From: Nocardioides houyundeii
GTDB lineage: Bacteria; Actinomycetota; Actinomycetes; Propionibacteriales; Nocardioidaceae
DNA length: 64,000 nucleotides
Reading direction: 5' to 3'
Assembly: GCF_002865585.1 (NCBI RefSeq)
Contig: NZ_CP025581.1
Coordinates: 3,472,001-3,536,000, forward strand
A model generated the notes under the pieces. The model did not search any database and had not been told where the DNA came from. It was given only the letters and a program-made list of their open reading frames with translations. The position numbers and the translations under genes were made by a program. Shown one piece after another: positions 8,376 through 17,996 of this stretch; the stretch's first letter is position 1; each line of letters starts with the position of its first letter.

Positions 8376-9772
8376 CACTGGACCGCCGCGTCGTCGCTGG
8401 CGTCCTCGGGCAGCCGCCGCGCCGCGTTGACCGAGAGCTCGACACCGTCGGAGAAGAAGCTCATCCACGAGTCCGGGACCACGGGGGCGTCCACCTCGCC
8501 GTAGCCGATGAACTCGGCGACCGAGGGCCCGACGAGGGCGTACTTGGCGCCCTTGGCGTCCACCACGAACGGCGACCCGGAGTCCGTGGTCAGGTCCGAG
8601 CCGGAGAGGACGTAGGCGCCACCCGAGGGCTCCACGTCCACGTCCTTGCTGCCCGGCCGCAGGCTCTCGGCGCTGGCGTCCTCGCCGGGCTGGTCTGCCA
8701 GCACCACGAAGCTGGCGCCGTCATCCTCCTGGAGCAGGCCGCACATCTCGCCGTCCGTCACCGGCGTCGGGCGCAGGCTCGGCCACTCGACCGGGTGGTC
8801 GGGCGGGTCGAAGTTGGCCGAGAGCGCGGAGGAGAGCTCCTTGGGGGGTGCCACCAGGGCTGAGTAGACCAGCGCGGGGAACTCGCTCAGGCGCTGCGGG
8901 GAGTCGTCCCCGAGCAGGTAGTAGCCGCCCTCGGGGGTCTGCACCAGGTCGCCGACGAGGAACCCGGTGAGGTCGGTGCGCAGGCCGGGGTAGGTCGCCG
9001 CCCGGCCGGTATCGGCGACGCCGAAGGCCTGCCGGGTCAGCGCCGGGCCCAGCGGGAAGAGGTTGAGCCACTCGTCGCTGACCTCGGGCGCCAGGGAGCT
9101 GGCCCCGAACCCCAGGGCGTCGAGCAGCGTCGACTGCGCGGTCGGGTTGGCGGGCAGCTCGAACCGGTACGCCGGGCCGCCGGGGCTCTGGGCGATCAGC
9201 CAGGTGAGCCGGCCGCCGGTGCGCACCACGAACGCTCCGCCGCTGCGCTCGGTGACGTCCGGCTGGGCAGCGACGTTGATCTTCACCCCGCGCCCCTCGG
9301 CGGTGCAGGCGGTCCAGCCGGTCTGGATCAAGGCGTCCCCGGGGGGCAGCCCGGCCGGCGCGCTCTCGATCCCGAGGTCGGAGCCGAGCGCGACCGAGCG
9401 GATGTACTTGTCCTTGACCGAGAAGACCTCGGGCTCGGCGGTGCCCAGGAGCAGCTGGCCGGAGATGAAGTTGGGGACGCGCTGGATCGCGGCGTCGTCA
9501 CCGCCGCTGAGCACGACGTACTGGTCGCCGGTGTCCTTGGAGATGATGAAGCTGCCCTCGGACTTCCAGTTGGAGTCCGGACGCCCGCCCAGGAACCCGG
9601 CCACTCCGCCGCCGGCGCACAGCAGCACGGCCAGCGCGACCCCGCCGACCAGGCTCTTGGTGGGCTTCGTCGGCTCGACCTCGCGCCCGCCCGGGGCGCC
9701 ACTGAGGAAGGCGGTGACCAGCCGGCGCCGGCTGAACTGGTAGGCCTCGACGAGCTCCTTCTTCGTGGCCAC
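8375..9772 (-). CDS. eccB: Type VII secretion core protein EccB
   Basis: 465 residues: the EccB start MATKKELVEAYQFSRRRLVTAF, a single membrane helix around residues 42-62 (VGGVALAVLLCAGGGVAGFLG), then a long extracytoplasmic domain with FIISKDTGDQYVVLSGG and repeated Gly/Val strands. EccB is a conserved subunit of the ESX membrane complex, with a large domain on the outer face of the membrane. Its ATG is 4 nt from the eccD stop and its stop overlaps mycP by one base, consistent with one transcript. Confidence 0.93.
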   Translation of the reverse strand: MATKKELVEAYQFSRRRLVTAFLSGAPGGREVEPTKPTKSLVGGVALAVLLCAGGGVAGFLGGRPDSNWKSEGSFIISKDTGDQYVVLSGGDDAAIQRVPNFISGQLLLGTAEPEVFSVKDKYIRSVALGSDLGIESAPAGLPPGDALIQTGWTACTAEGRGVKINVAAQPDVTERSGGAFVVRTGGRLTWLIAQSPGGPAYRFELPANPTAQSTLLDALGFGASSLAPEVSDEWLNLFPLGPALTRQAFGVADTGRAATYPGLRTDLTGFLVGDLVQTPEGGYYLLGDDSPQRLSEFPALVYSALVAPPKELSSALSANFDPPDHPVEWPSLRPTPVTDGEMCGLLQEDDGASFVVLADQPGEDASAESLRPGSKDVDVEPSGGAYVLSGSDLTTDSGSPFVVDAKGAKYALVGPSVAEFIGYGEVDAPVVPDSWMSFFSDGVELSVNAARRLPEDASDDAAVQ

Positions 9773-9775
9773 GAG

Positions 9776-11158
9776 TCAGCCCCTGATCCGCTCGAAGAGG
9801 CCCACGGCCAGCACCAGCAACGGCAGCAGCGAGAGCAGCGCGACGCTCTCCACCACGTCGCCGATCCGGCCGCGGCGCACCGAGGCGGACGGCGGGGCCA
9901 GGGTCATCACCAGCAGCACCGCACCCACCACTGCCAGCACGATGGCCGAGGCGGCCCGCCAGTCGGAGTGCAGGAACAGCACCGAGACCGCGACCGCGAC
10001 CAGGCCCGCGATGCCCGAGACCAGACCGGCCAGCACCTCGGAGCCGGTGCGGTACTGACGGGTGCGGAGCATCACGGCCACCGAGCTCATCACCACCAGG
10101 AGGGTCCCGGAGACCCCCAGGCCGACCGCCAGCGGCGCCACCAGCACCAGCAGGGCGCCCACGGTGGCGGCGACGGCCAGCAGGATCTCGTGCGCGACCC
10201 GGGCGTCGGCGGCGACCCGGTCGCGGTCGATCTCGTCGGGGTCCGCGGTCACGTCGGCGAGGGTGTAGATCTGCTCCACCTTGGTGCCGGTGGCGCCCAG
10301 CGCCAGCCAGGGGAAGACGTTGCCCAGGACCACCACGACGGTGAGCATCACGGTCATGACCACGGCCGGGTCGGCGTCCAGCAGCATGATCACCGTGCCG
10401 GCGGCCGCGACGAGCGCGCCGAGCACCACGGCCGGGATGATCAGCACACGACCCTCGTCCAGGCCGACCGCGGCGACCGCACCCGTGGCCAGCACGGCGA
10501 TGCCGGCGCACACCAGGGGCAGGCCGAGGAGGCCGTCCGGCAGCGGCCACTGCCACGACCCGAGGTCGTCGGGCGCGAGCACCAGACCGGCCACCGCGGC
10601 GTACACGCACGCGAGCAGCGCGACCGTGACGGCCGCCTGGGGCTCGTCCTGGGCACGGGCCAGGACGACCGCGCCGGTGACCATCAGGCCGGCGATCACG
10701 GCTGCCGCGACCCCGCCCAGCAGGGTGTCGCCCTGCATGAGCAGTGCGACCGCGCCCAGCACCAGGAGCAGCGAGGCCGCCCACAGGGCGGTACGGCGGC
10801 CAGCGGTGGGCTCCCACGGGCTCAGCTCGTGCTCCACGACGTCCGCCATCGCCTCGACCACGTCGTCGTAGACGCGCTGCGGCTCGTCGCGGTAGCCGGC
10901 GGCCACCGCCAGCACCCCGCCGTCCTCCACGCCCTGGATGGAGAGGCCCGCGTCGTTGCTGAGCTGGCGCCCGTCCTGGGTGACCAGGCGGTATCCGCCG
11001 TAGACGGTGGAGGCGTCCAGCAGGCCGACGCTGCGGGCCAGCTCCGGCACCAGCTCGGCCACCGGGACGGCCGAGGGCAGCACCAGGTCGACCCGCCTGG
11101 ACCCCGAGGTCACCGTCACGCGCACCAGTCCTGAGGTGCTGGCTGCCGTCTGGCTCAT
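9776..11158 (-). CDS. eccD: Type VII secretion integral membrane protein EccD (copy 1)
   Basis: 460 residues from ATG 11158, behind GGGGATGACGAG. Residues about 10-85 form the ubiquitin-like YukD domain (LVRVTVTSGSRRVDLVLPSAVPVAELVPELA...). The rest has about eleven hydrophobic helices, the EccD membrane pattern. EccD lines the inner-membrane vestibule of ESX machines. This copy lies between the EsxA/B-like pair and eccB. A strong hairpin at 11225-11271 separates it from the esx genes, so the secreted pair may be made in excess over the machine. A second, clearly different EccD-like protein is encoded at 12053-13420. Confidence 0.9.
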   Translation of the reverse strand: MSQTAASTSGLVRVTVTSGSRRVDLVLPSAVPVAELVPELARSVGLLDASTVYGGYRLVTQDGRQLSNDAGLSIQGVEDGGVLAVAAGYRDEPQRVYDDVVEAMADVVEHELSPWEPTAGRRTALWAASLLLVLGAVALLMQGDTLLGGVAAAVIAGLMVTGAVVLARAQDEPQAAVTVALLACVYAAVAGLVLAPDDLGSWQWPLPDGLLGLPLVCAGIAVLATGAVAAVGLDEGRVLIIPAVVLGALVAAAGTVIMLLDADPAVVMTVMLTVVVVLGNVFPWLALGATGTKVEQIYTLADVTADPDEIDRDRVAADARVAHEILLAVAATVGALLVLVAPLAVGLGVSGTLLVVMSSVAVMLRTRQYRTGSEVLAGLVSGIAGLVAVAVSVLFLHSDWRAASAIVLAVVGAVLLVMTLAPPSASVRRGRIGDVVESVALLSLLPLLVLAVGLFERIRG

Positions 11159-11224
11159 CTCGTCATCCCCACTCGTCGATCCACAACCCGCTGACGTTCG
11201 GGCCAACCATAAGGGCACCTACGG

Positions 11225-11271
11225 ACACAAGGAGGCCGACCGCCCCTACGGACGGTCGGCCTCCTTTGTGT
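11225..11271 (-). terminator. Hairpin between esx pair and eccD (partial terminator/attenuator)
   Basis: Arms 11225-11242 and 11253-11271 pair over 18 bp with one bulged A and a 10-nt loop (GGAGGCCGACCG / CGGTCGGCCTCC). There is no long U tract in the leftward direction. It lies just after the EsxA-like stop and 67 bp before eccD, where it could lower transcription into eccD-eccB-mycP. Confidence 0.7.
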
Positions 11272-11277
11272 GGCTGA

Positions 11278-11571
11278 TCAGGCGAAGCGACCGGCGCCTC
11301 GGGCGTCGGCGTTCTTGTACTCGGTGTTGGACTCGCCCACGGCGACCGAGACCTGCTCGAGGAGCTGGATCATCTCGGCGATCGCCTTGTCCCACTGGGT
11401 CTTCGCCACGTGGTAGGACTCCTTGGCCGAACCGGTCCAGTCCGACTGCAGGGGCTTGAGCTGGCCCTCGAGGTCGTTGAGCCGGTTGTCGATCTTGCCG
11501 GCGTAGGTCTTGAGGTCGGCCGCAGCCTGCTCGAGGACGCCGTGGTTGACGCGGATGCCGTCGAAAGACAT
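11278..11571 (-). CDS. WXG100 family type VII secretion protein (EsxA-like)
   Basis: 97 residues, the WXG100 size, predicted as two helices joined at the W-x-G turn: DWTG at residues 45-48 in QLKPLQSDWTGSAKES. The start MSFDGIRVNHGVLEQAAADL is typical of ESAT-6-like proteins. It lies 25 bp downstream of a second WXG100 gene; such pairs form secreted heterodimers. No YxxxD/E export signal is obvious in the last residues (YKNADARGAGRFA contains Y-x-x-x-D after the second helix, which could serve). Confidence 0.92.
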   Translation of the reverse strand: MSFDGIRVNHGVLEQAAADLKTYAGKIDNRLNDLEGQLKPLQSDWTGSAKESYHVAKTQWDKAIAEMIQLLEQVSVAVGESNTEYKNADARGAGRFA

Positions 11572-11596
11572 GTCTGTTCTCCCTGGTCTCTCGGCG

Positions 11597-11914
11597 TCAG
11601 CCGAGGCGGTTCATGAGGTTGGAGGAAGCCTGGGCCTGGGCCTCGTCAGTGGCCTTGTTGTCCTTGTCCGTCTGCTGCAGGGACTGCTCGAAGTTGTCGA
11701 GTGCGCTGACGATCTTGTTCTGCTTCTCCTGCCAGGCGGTGTGCAGCTGGTGGAACGCGGTGGCTCCCTGGCCGCCCCACTGCTGGCCCATCCCGGCGAT
11801 GCGGTCGCTGAGACCCTTGCAGAGCTGCGTGACCTCGCTGCGCGCCGAGTTCACGGCGGTCGCTGCGTCGATCAAGGACCTTTCGCGGGCTGAGAGCCCC
11901 GAAGATTCAGACAT
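11597..11914 (-). CDS. WXG100 family type VII secretion protein (EsxB-like)
   Basis: 105 residues from ATG 11914, behind GGAAGGAAAGTC; a longer frame to 12019 has no better site. The W-x-G turn is QQWGGQGA near residue 49, between two amphipathic helices. The C-terminus (LQQTDKDNKATDEAQAQASSNLMNRLG) is helical and longer than in the partner, as in CFP-10-like members that carry the export signal. It is the first gene of the leftward set and lies between the two eccD copies. Confidence 0.9.
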   Translation of the reverse strand: MSESSGLSARERSLIDAATAVNSARSEVTQLCKGLSDRIAGMGQQWGGQGATAFHQLHTAWQEKQNKIVSALDNFEQSLQQTDKDNKATDEAQAQASSNLMNRLG

Positions 11915-12052
11915 GACTTTCCTTCCCCCTCTGCGGTTCTCGCCGCAAAGCTTCTTGTGGATGGCAGGCCTTGTGGCCTCCCGCCTGGTTCTCGGGGAGA
12001 CGTCCCGACCCCCGGACAACGCTGATCTACCCCGGGGCAGACGCGGTAAACA

Positions 12053-13420
12053 TCAAGAGTTCATTTCCCAGAAGAATCGGAAGAGGCCCGAGGCGACGAC
12101 CACGGCGGCGATCCCGAAGGAACCGCACAGCGTCTCGGCCACCTCGGCCTTGCGCGCCCACCACACCGAGCGCCACCCACGGCCGGTCGCCACCGCGGCG
12201 GTCAGGATGATCGCCCCGAGCAGCACGCTGAGGACCACCACGGTCACCAGCCAGCCCGGGCTCGCGGCACCGAGCACCTCGACCGCGAACAGGCCCAGGC
12301 ACCACAGGCCGGCCAGCCGCAGCAGCGCCTGCGCCGTGCGGTGCCGGTAGCTGCGGGCGGCGAAGAGGATCGCCCCGCCGGCGCACAGCAGCAGCACCCG
12401 GGCACCGATCAGGTCGACGTCGACCACCGCGGTCTGGAGCAGCTGGGGCGCCGCGACCACCAGCACCACCAGCACGGCGGCCGCCGCCGCGGTCACGGTG
12501 CGGGTACCCCGGCCGACCAGCACCTTGACCGCCGAGTCCGGCACCACCATGCGGCCGCGGCGACCCTTGCCGCCCCGGTCCCGGGCGGACCAGGCGGTCA
12601 CCGCGAGCTTGTCCAGGTCCAGCAGCGCCTGGTCCGGTACGTCGATCGCGAACGACGGCGCCGCGCGGGCGGCCAGCATGGCCAGCACCACCAGGACCGC
12701 CCAGGCCACCCGGGCGTCCAGCTCCAGCAGCGGTACGGCGCCGCACACGCACGTCACCATCACCCCGGCCACCATCCAGACCACCAGCTCCTGGTCCTCG
12801 TCCTCGCCCAGGGTCCGGGAGACGGCGGCCAGCGCGACGGCCGCCAGCGCGCACGCCGCGAGCACCGCCGGCGCCTGGTAGATGCCCTCGCCGGCCAGCA
12901 GCGCCCAGGCAGCCCCGGCCCCGAACGCCGGCGCGGCGACCTGGCGGTGACGCGCCCTCCGGCCGCCGGGGAACGAGGCGAGCAGCCCGGAGACGAGCAG
13001 CACCGCGGCGACGGCGTACCGCAGGTCCTCCGACTCGGCGTAGCCGCCGAACCACCCGGCCAGGACGGCCGCGAGTGCTGCGGCGACCGCTCCGGCCACC
13101 GCACCCGGGCCCGGCCGGTCGGAGTCGGACGGCGACCGCTCGCCCTGGGCCGCCCGCCCCCGGTGGAACCCGGTGACGGCGATGACCACGTCGCCGGACT
13201 CCAGCCCGACGTCGGCCAGCGGCCGGTCCGCGACCACCAGCTCGCCCAGGGCGGTCTGGATCAGCGGGATGGCCGGCAGCCGGGCCTGGGTCGCGTAGGC
13301 GCGAGCGACGTCGTGCGCGGTGGCACCCGAGGGCACGACCAGGTCGAGCACGCCGACGGGGCCGTGGACGCTCAGCAGGATCGTGCGCGCCTGGTCCAGG
13401 CCCGCCCTGGTCTCGCTCAT
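12053..13420 (-). CDS. Second EccD-like type VII secretion membrane protein
   Basis: 455 residues from ATG 13420 with GAGGGGG 4-5 nt upstream. Residues about 14-85 form a YukD ubiquitin-like domain (ILLSVHGPVGVLDLVVPSG...). About eleven membrane helices follow, with a basic loop (RDRGGKGRRGRM) mid-protein. Sequence similarity to the other EccD is low by eye. It is divergent from eccC across a 124-bp gap and 138 bp upstream of the esx pair. No eccE is found in this locus, so this protein could take part in a mixed EccD assembly or fill the EccE place; that is inference. Confidence 0.78.
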   Translation of the reverse strand: MSETRAGLDQARTILLSVHGPVGVLDLVVPSGATAHDVARAYATQARLPAIPLIQTALGELVVADRPLADVGLESGDVVIAVTGFHRGRAAQGERSPSDSDRPGPGAVAGAVAAALAAVLAGWFGGYAESEDLRYAVAAVLLVSGLLASFPGGRRARHRQVAAPAFGAGAAWALLAGEGIYQAPAVLAACALAAVALAAVSRTLGEDEDQELVVWMVAGVMVTCVCGAVPLLELDARVAWAVLVVLAMLAARAAPSFAIDVPDQALLDLDKLAVTAWSARDRGGKGRRGRMVVPDSAVKVLVGRGTRTVTAAAAAVLVVLVVAAPQLLQTAVVDVDLIGARVLLLCAGGAILFAARSYRHRTAQALLRLAGLWCLGLFAVEVLGAASPGWLVTVVVLSVLLGAIILTAAVATGRGWRSVWWARKAEVAETLCGSFGIAAVVVASGLFRFFWEMNS

Positions 13421-13544
13421 CTGGCCCCCTCGCCTCGTCCGCACCGCAGGGTAGTCGCTCACCGGCCTTGCCGCAGGTGGCACGGGGGTCGTCAAGTCCG
13501 CCTATCATCATCGCGACCACGACACGGGTCGACGAGGGGGACGC

Positions 13545-16500
13545 TTGAGCACCGCACTGCGCAACGGGCACCGACTGGAGGCCCCGGAGATGCCCGGCGG
13601 CCAGATCGTGCTGCAGCCGCCCCCGGAGCTGCAGGTCAACGAGGGGGCCTCGGGCGTCCTGATGAACGCCATCCCGATGCTCGGCAGCCTCGGCTCGATC
13701 GTGCTCGTGGCCACCATGGGCGGCGGCGGTGCGGGCCGGGGACGCAGCTTCCTGGCCGCCGGCATGTTCCTCTTCGCCACCCTGGGGTTCATCGTCGTCC
13801 AGATCGACCGGCAGCGGAAGCAGCGGGCCCAGCAGGTCACCGGCTCGCGCACCGAGTACCTGCGCTACCTCTCCGGGATCCGCAAGGTGGCCCGCGACGC
13901 CGCGGCCCAGCAGCGCCGGGCGCTGACCTGGAACCACCCCGAGCCCACCGCACTGCCCTCGCTGGCCGAGGAGCGCACCCGGGTCTGGGAGCACGGTCCC
14001 GGAGACCCGCACTTCCTGCACGTGCGCTACGGGCTCTGCGCCCAGCCGTTGTCGCTGGAGCTGATCCCGCCGGAGAGCGCCCCGGTCGACCAGGTCGACC
14101 CGGCCGCCGCCTCCGCGCTGCACCGGCTGCTGGTGGTGCACCGCACCCAGCCCAACCTCCCGGCCTCCCTGGACCTGCGCGCCTTCGACCGCGTGGAGGT
14201 CTGCGGCCCCGAGGACGAGGCCCGGTCCGCGGCACGGGCGATGATCTGCTCCGCCACCGCCTTCCACAACCCCGAGCAGCTGATCGTGGCGGTGCTGTGC
14301 TCCGAGGCCAACCTGACCCACTGGGACTGGGTCAAGTGGCTGCCGCACGCCCAGAGCGCCCAGGAGTCCGACGCGGTCGGACCGATGCGCATGGTCAGCA
14401 CCTCCCTGGAGGACCTCGGCGCGCTGCTGCCGCCGGACCTCAACGACCGCCCCCGCTTCGGCGCCGACGAGCGCCCGGCGACCCCGCACATCCTGCTGGT
14501 CATCGACGGCGGCCACCTCCCGCCCGGCAACCACGTGGTGCCGCCCGACGGGCTGCACGGCGTGACGCTGCTCGACCTGCCCGCGCGCTGGGACGAGCTC
14601 GAGGACGCCAGCCGGCTGCGGCTGGAGTTCACCGACGCCCCGACCTCCCAGGACAAGTGCCCGGTGCTGGCCCTGCGGCTGCGCGAGGAGCCGGTCAAGG
14701 CGCTGGTCGACCAGTGCGACCTGGCGACCGCCGAGGCGTTCGCCCGTCGTCTCTCCCCCCTGCACGTGGTCTCCACCGGCTCGGACGAGGGCAGCACCGA
14801 CATCAGCGGGCCGTCGGACTTCATGGAGCTGCTCGGGATGGGCGACGTCCACACCTTCGACCCCACCACGTCGTGGCGCCCCCGCCCGGCCCGCGACCGG
14901 CTACGGGTGCCGATCGGCCTGGGCGACGGTGGCTCGCTGATCCACATGGACATCAAGGAGTCCGCCCAGCAGGGCATGGGGCCGCACGGGCTGGTGATCG
15001 GCGCCACCGGGTCCGGCAAGTCGGAGTTCCTGCGCACCCTGGTGCTCGGCCTCGCCATGACGCACCCGCCGGAGCAGCTCAACATGGTGCTCGTCGACTT
15101 CAAGGGCGGGGCGACCTTCGCGGGGATGTCGGAGATGCCGCACGTCTCCGCGGTGATCACCAACCTCTCCGAGGAGCTCACCCTCGTCGACCGCATGCAG
15201 GACGCCCTGTCCGGTGAGATGGTGCGCCGCCAGGAGCTGCTCCGCGCCGCCGGCAACTACGCCTCGATCCGCGACTACGAGAAGGCCCGCGCCGCCGGCG
15301 AGGACCTCGCCCCCTGCCGTCGCTCTTCATCTGCGTCGACGAGTTCTCCGAGATGCTCACCGCCAAGCCGGAGTTCATCGACCTGTTCGTGGCCATCGGC
15401 CGCCTGGGCCGCTCCATGGGCATCCACCTGCTCCTGGCCTCCCAGCGCCTGGAGGAGGGACGGCTGCGGGGCCTGGAGTCCCACCTGTCCTACCGGGTGG
15501 GTCTGCGCACCTTCTCCGCCGGGGAGTCGCGCACCGTCCTGGGCGTCCCCGACGCCTACGAGCTGCCGGCGGTGCCGGGACTGGGCTTCCTCAAGCCCGA
15601 CCAGTCCACGCTGCTGCGCTTCAAGGCCGCCTACGTCTCCGGCCCGCCGGCCGGGCGCACCCGGGTGATCCGGGACGAGGGCGGCCACGTCCGCGGGATC
15701 CTGCCCTTCTCGATCGCCGAGGTGCAGGCCCTGGAGCCCCTGGAGGCCGACGTCGAGGAGGCCCCGGCACCCAAGAGCCAGCAGGGCGAGGCGCCGTCGC
15801 TGCTCGACATCGCGGTCGAGCGGATGGTGGGCCACGGCTCCCCGGCCCACCAGGTGTGGCTGCCGCCGCTGGACGTGCCCGACACCCTCGACGACCTGAT
15901 GCCCGACCTGGTCGAGGACCCGCAGCTGGGGCTGGTCTCGCCGCACTGGCGGGGCATCAAGGGCCTCGTGGTGCCGCTGGGCACGGTCGACCGGCCGCGC
16001 GAGCAGCGCCGCGACACCCTGACCCTGAACCTCACCGGCGCCGCCGGTCACGTGGCTGTGGTCGGTGGACCGCGCACGGGCAAGAGCACGATGCTGCGCT
16101 CGATCGTGACCAGCCTGTCGCTGACCACCACTCCCCTGGAGTCGCAGTTCTTCGTCCTCGACTTCGGTGGCGGCACGTTCGCCCCGCTGGCCCGGCTGCC
16201 CCACGTCTCCGGGGTCGGCACGCGCGCCGAGCCGGACGTCGTACGCCGGATCATGGCCGAGGTCAGCGGCATCGTGGACCGACGCGAGGCCTACTTCCGC
16301 GAGCAGGGCATCGACTCGATCGAGACCTACCGCGACCGACGGGCCCAGGGCGCAGCGGACGACGGCTACGGCGACGTCTACCTGGTCATCGACGGCTGGG
16401 GCACGCTGCGTGCCGAGTTCGACGACCTGGAGATGGAGATCCAGCAGCTGGCCGGTCGCGGGCTGACCTTCGGCCTGCACCTGGTCACCGCCGCCAGCCG

Positions 16501-17539
16501 GTGGGCGGACTTCCGCGCCGCGATGCGCGACATCCTCGGCTCACGGCTGGAGCTGCGCCTCGGCGACCCGCTCGACTCCGAGATCGACCGCAAGGTCGCC
16601 GCCCTGGTGCCGGCCGGACGTCCCGGCCGCGGCCTGGTGCCGGGCAAGCTGCACTTCCTGGGCGCGTTGCCCAGGATCGACGGCAAGCCGTCCCCGGACT
16701 CCCTGGGCCCCGGGGTCGACCACCTGATCGAGCGCGTCACCGCCGCCTGGCACGGCCCGGCCGGACCCAAGCTGCGTCTGCTCCCCGAGCGCATCACCCT
16801 GCACCAGATCCGCGAGGACGCCGCCCGGCGCGGCCAGGTGGGCCGCGAGCTCATCCTGGGCATCAACGAGAAGGAGCTGGCCCCGGTCACCCTGGACACC
16901 GACGCCGAGCAGCACCTGCTCATCTTCGGCGACGGCCAGTCCGGCAAGAGCGCGCTGCTGCGCAACTACCTGCAGGAGGTCATGCGCACCCGGACCCCCA
17001 AGGAGGCGCAGATCGTCGTCGTGGACTACCGGCGAGCGCTGCTGGGCGAGGTTCCCGAGGAGTACCTGCTCAACTACCTCACCAGCGCCACCCAGGCGGC
17101 GCCCGCGCTGACGGACCTGGCGGCGTACCTGCAGAACCGGCTCCCCGGCCCCGACGTCACCCCGGAGCAGCTGCGCACCCGCACCTGGTGGACCGGCGCC
17201 GAGGTCTTCGTGGTGATCGACGACTACGACCTGGTCGCCACCTCGCAGAACTCCCCCGCCCAGGTGCTGCAGCCCCTGCTGGCCCAAGCGCGGGACACCG
17301 GGCTGCACGTGGTCGTGGCTCGACGCGCGGGTGGCGCGTCCCGCGCGCTGTACGAGCCGGTGATCCAGTCGCTCCGGGACCTGGCGATGCCGGGCATCAT
17401 GCTCTCGGGTCCCCGTGACGAGGGCGTGCTGATCGGCAACGTGCGCCCGCAGCAGGCCGAGCCCGGGCGAGCCCGGATGGTCACCCGGGACCGGGGCACC
17501 GAGGTCGTCCAGCTCGCGTGGACCGAGCCGACGATGTGA
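13545..17539 (+). CDS. eccC: Type VII secretion ATPase EccC, interrupted by a 1-nt frameshift
   Basis: FtsK/SpoIIIE-type motor of the ESX machine. TTG 13545 follows GAGGGGG. Residues 45-90 hold two membrane helices. Three nucleotide-binding domains have P-loops GATGSGKS (residue ~486), GGPRTGKS (~841) and GDGQSGKS (~1129). One base is missing at a C5 run (15310-15314): frame 1 reads APCRRSSSAST and stops at 15668, whereas adding one C gives APLPSLFICVDEFSEML, the expected Walker B of domain 1, and an uninterrupted 1331-residue EccC. A downstream fragment could start at ATG 15353. The break parts Walker A from Walker B, unlike natural EccCa/EccCb splits, which fall between ATPase domains. It may be a sequencing error. 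Confidence 0.88.
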
Positions 17540-17612
17540 GTCCGACCGGCTCGTAGCGGCGGCTGCGGCGGCCAGACCTCAGCGATCTGGCAGCCGTTGC
17601 CGCGGACGTCGA

Positions 17613-17618
17613 TATAGT
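17613..17618 (+). promoter_or_regulatory. -10 box of a leaderless promoter
   Basis: TATAGT ends 6 nt before the GTG start at 17625, the spacing expected if transcription begins at or next to the start codon. No Shine-Dalgarno sequence precedes the GTG. Confidence 0.6.
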
Positions 17619-17624
17619 CGCCGG

Positions 17625-17996
17625 GTGATCTTCAAGCGGGTAGGCGAGGGACGTCCCTACCCTGCCCACCACCTTTCCTCCCGGTCCTGGGCGGAGATCC
17701 CGCCCAGCCAGGTGCGCCTGGACCAGCTGGTGACCACCAAGGACACCCTGCACCTGATGGCGCTGCTCGACGAGGACTCCACGTTCTTCGGCGACCTGTT
17801 CGCCCACGTGGTGCGGTGGCGCGGTGAGCTCTACCTGGAGGACGGGCTGCACCGGGCGCTGCGGGCCGCGCTGCACCAGCGCAACGTGCTCCATGCCCGG
17901 GTCTACGACATGCCCGACGACGCCGCGGACGGCGAGACCGACGGCTCGGGAGACGAGTCCTCGTCCGGCCCGACCGCTGGCAAGGAGACCCGGTGA
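17625..17996 (+). CDS. Conserved actinobacterial VapB-like protein
   Basis: 123 residues: MIFKRVGEGRPYPAHHL, then SWAEIPPSQVRLDQLVTTKDTLHL, LLDEDSTFFGDLFAHVVRWRGELYLEDGLHRALRAALHQRNVLHARV, and an acidic disordered tail. I recall proteins with this sequence in many actinobacteria, sometimes labelled type II antitoxin VapB family, next to a LytR_C protein as here. No toxin gene is adjacent, so the antitoxin label is doubtful. Its stop overlaps the next GTG by 4 nt (GTGA), so the pair is translationally coupled. Confidence 0.75.
   Translation: MIFKRVGEGRPYPAHHLSSRSWAEIPPSQVRLDQLVTTKDTLHLMALLDEDSTFFGDLFAHVVRWRGELYLEDGLHRALRAALHQRNVLHARVYDMPDDAADGETDGSGDESSSGPTAGKETR

Noticed and set aside
12027..15217. 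Very long open frames (over 900 codons) opposite eccD2 and eccC
   Set aside because: Arg/Gly/Pro-rich translations without domains, antisense to well-supported genes; a product of the high GC content.
13545..17539. Natural EccCa/EccCb gene split
   Set aside because: The break falls inside ATPase domain 1 and a single added C restores one uninterrupted EccC, so a frameshift explains it better.
17625..17996. VapB antitoxin of a toxin-antitoxin pair
   Set aside because: No PIN-domain toxin is adjacent; the coupled neighbour is a LytR_C membrane protein.
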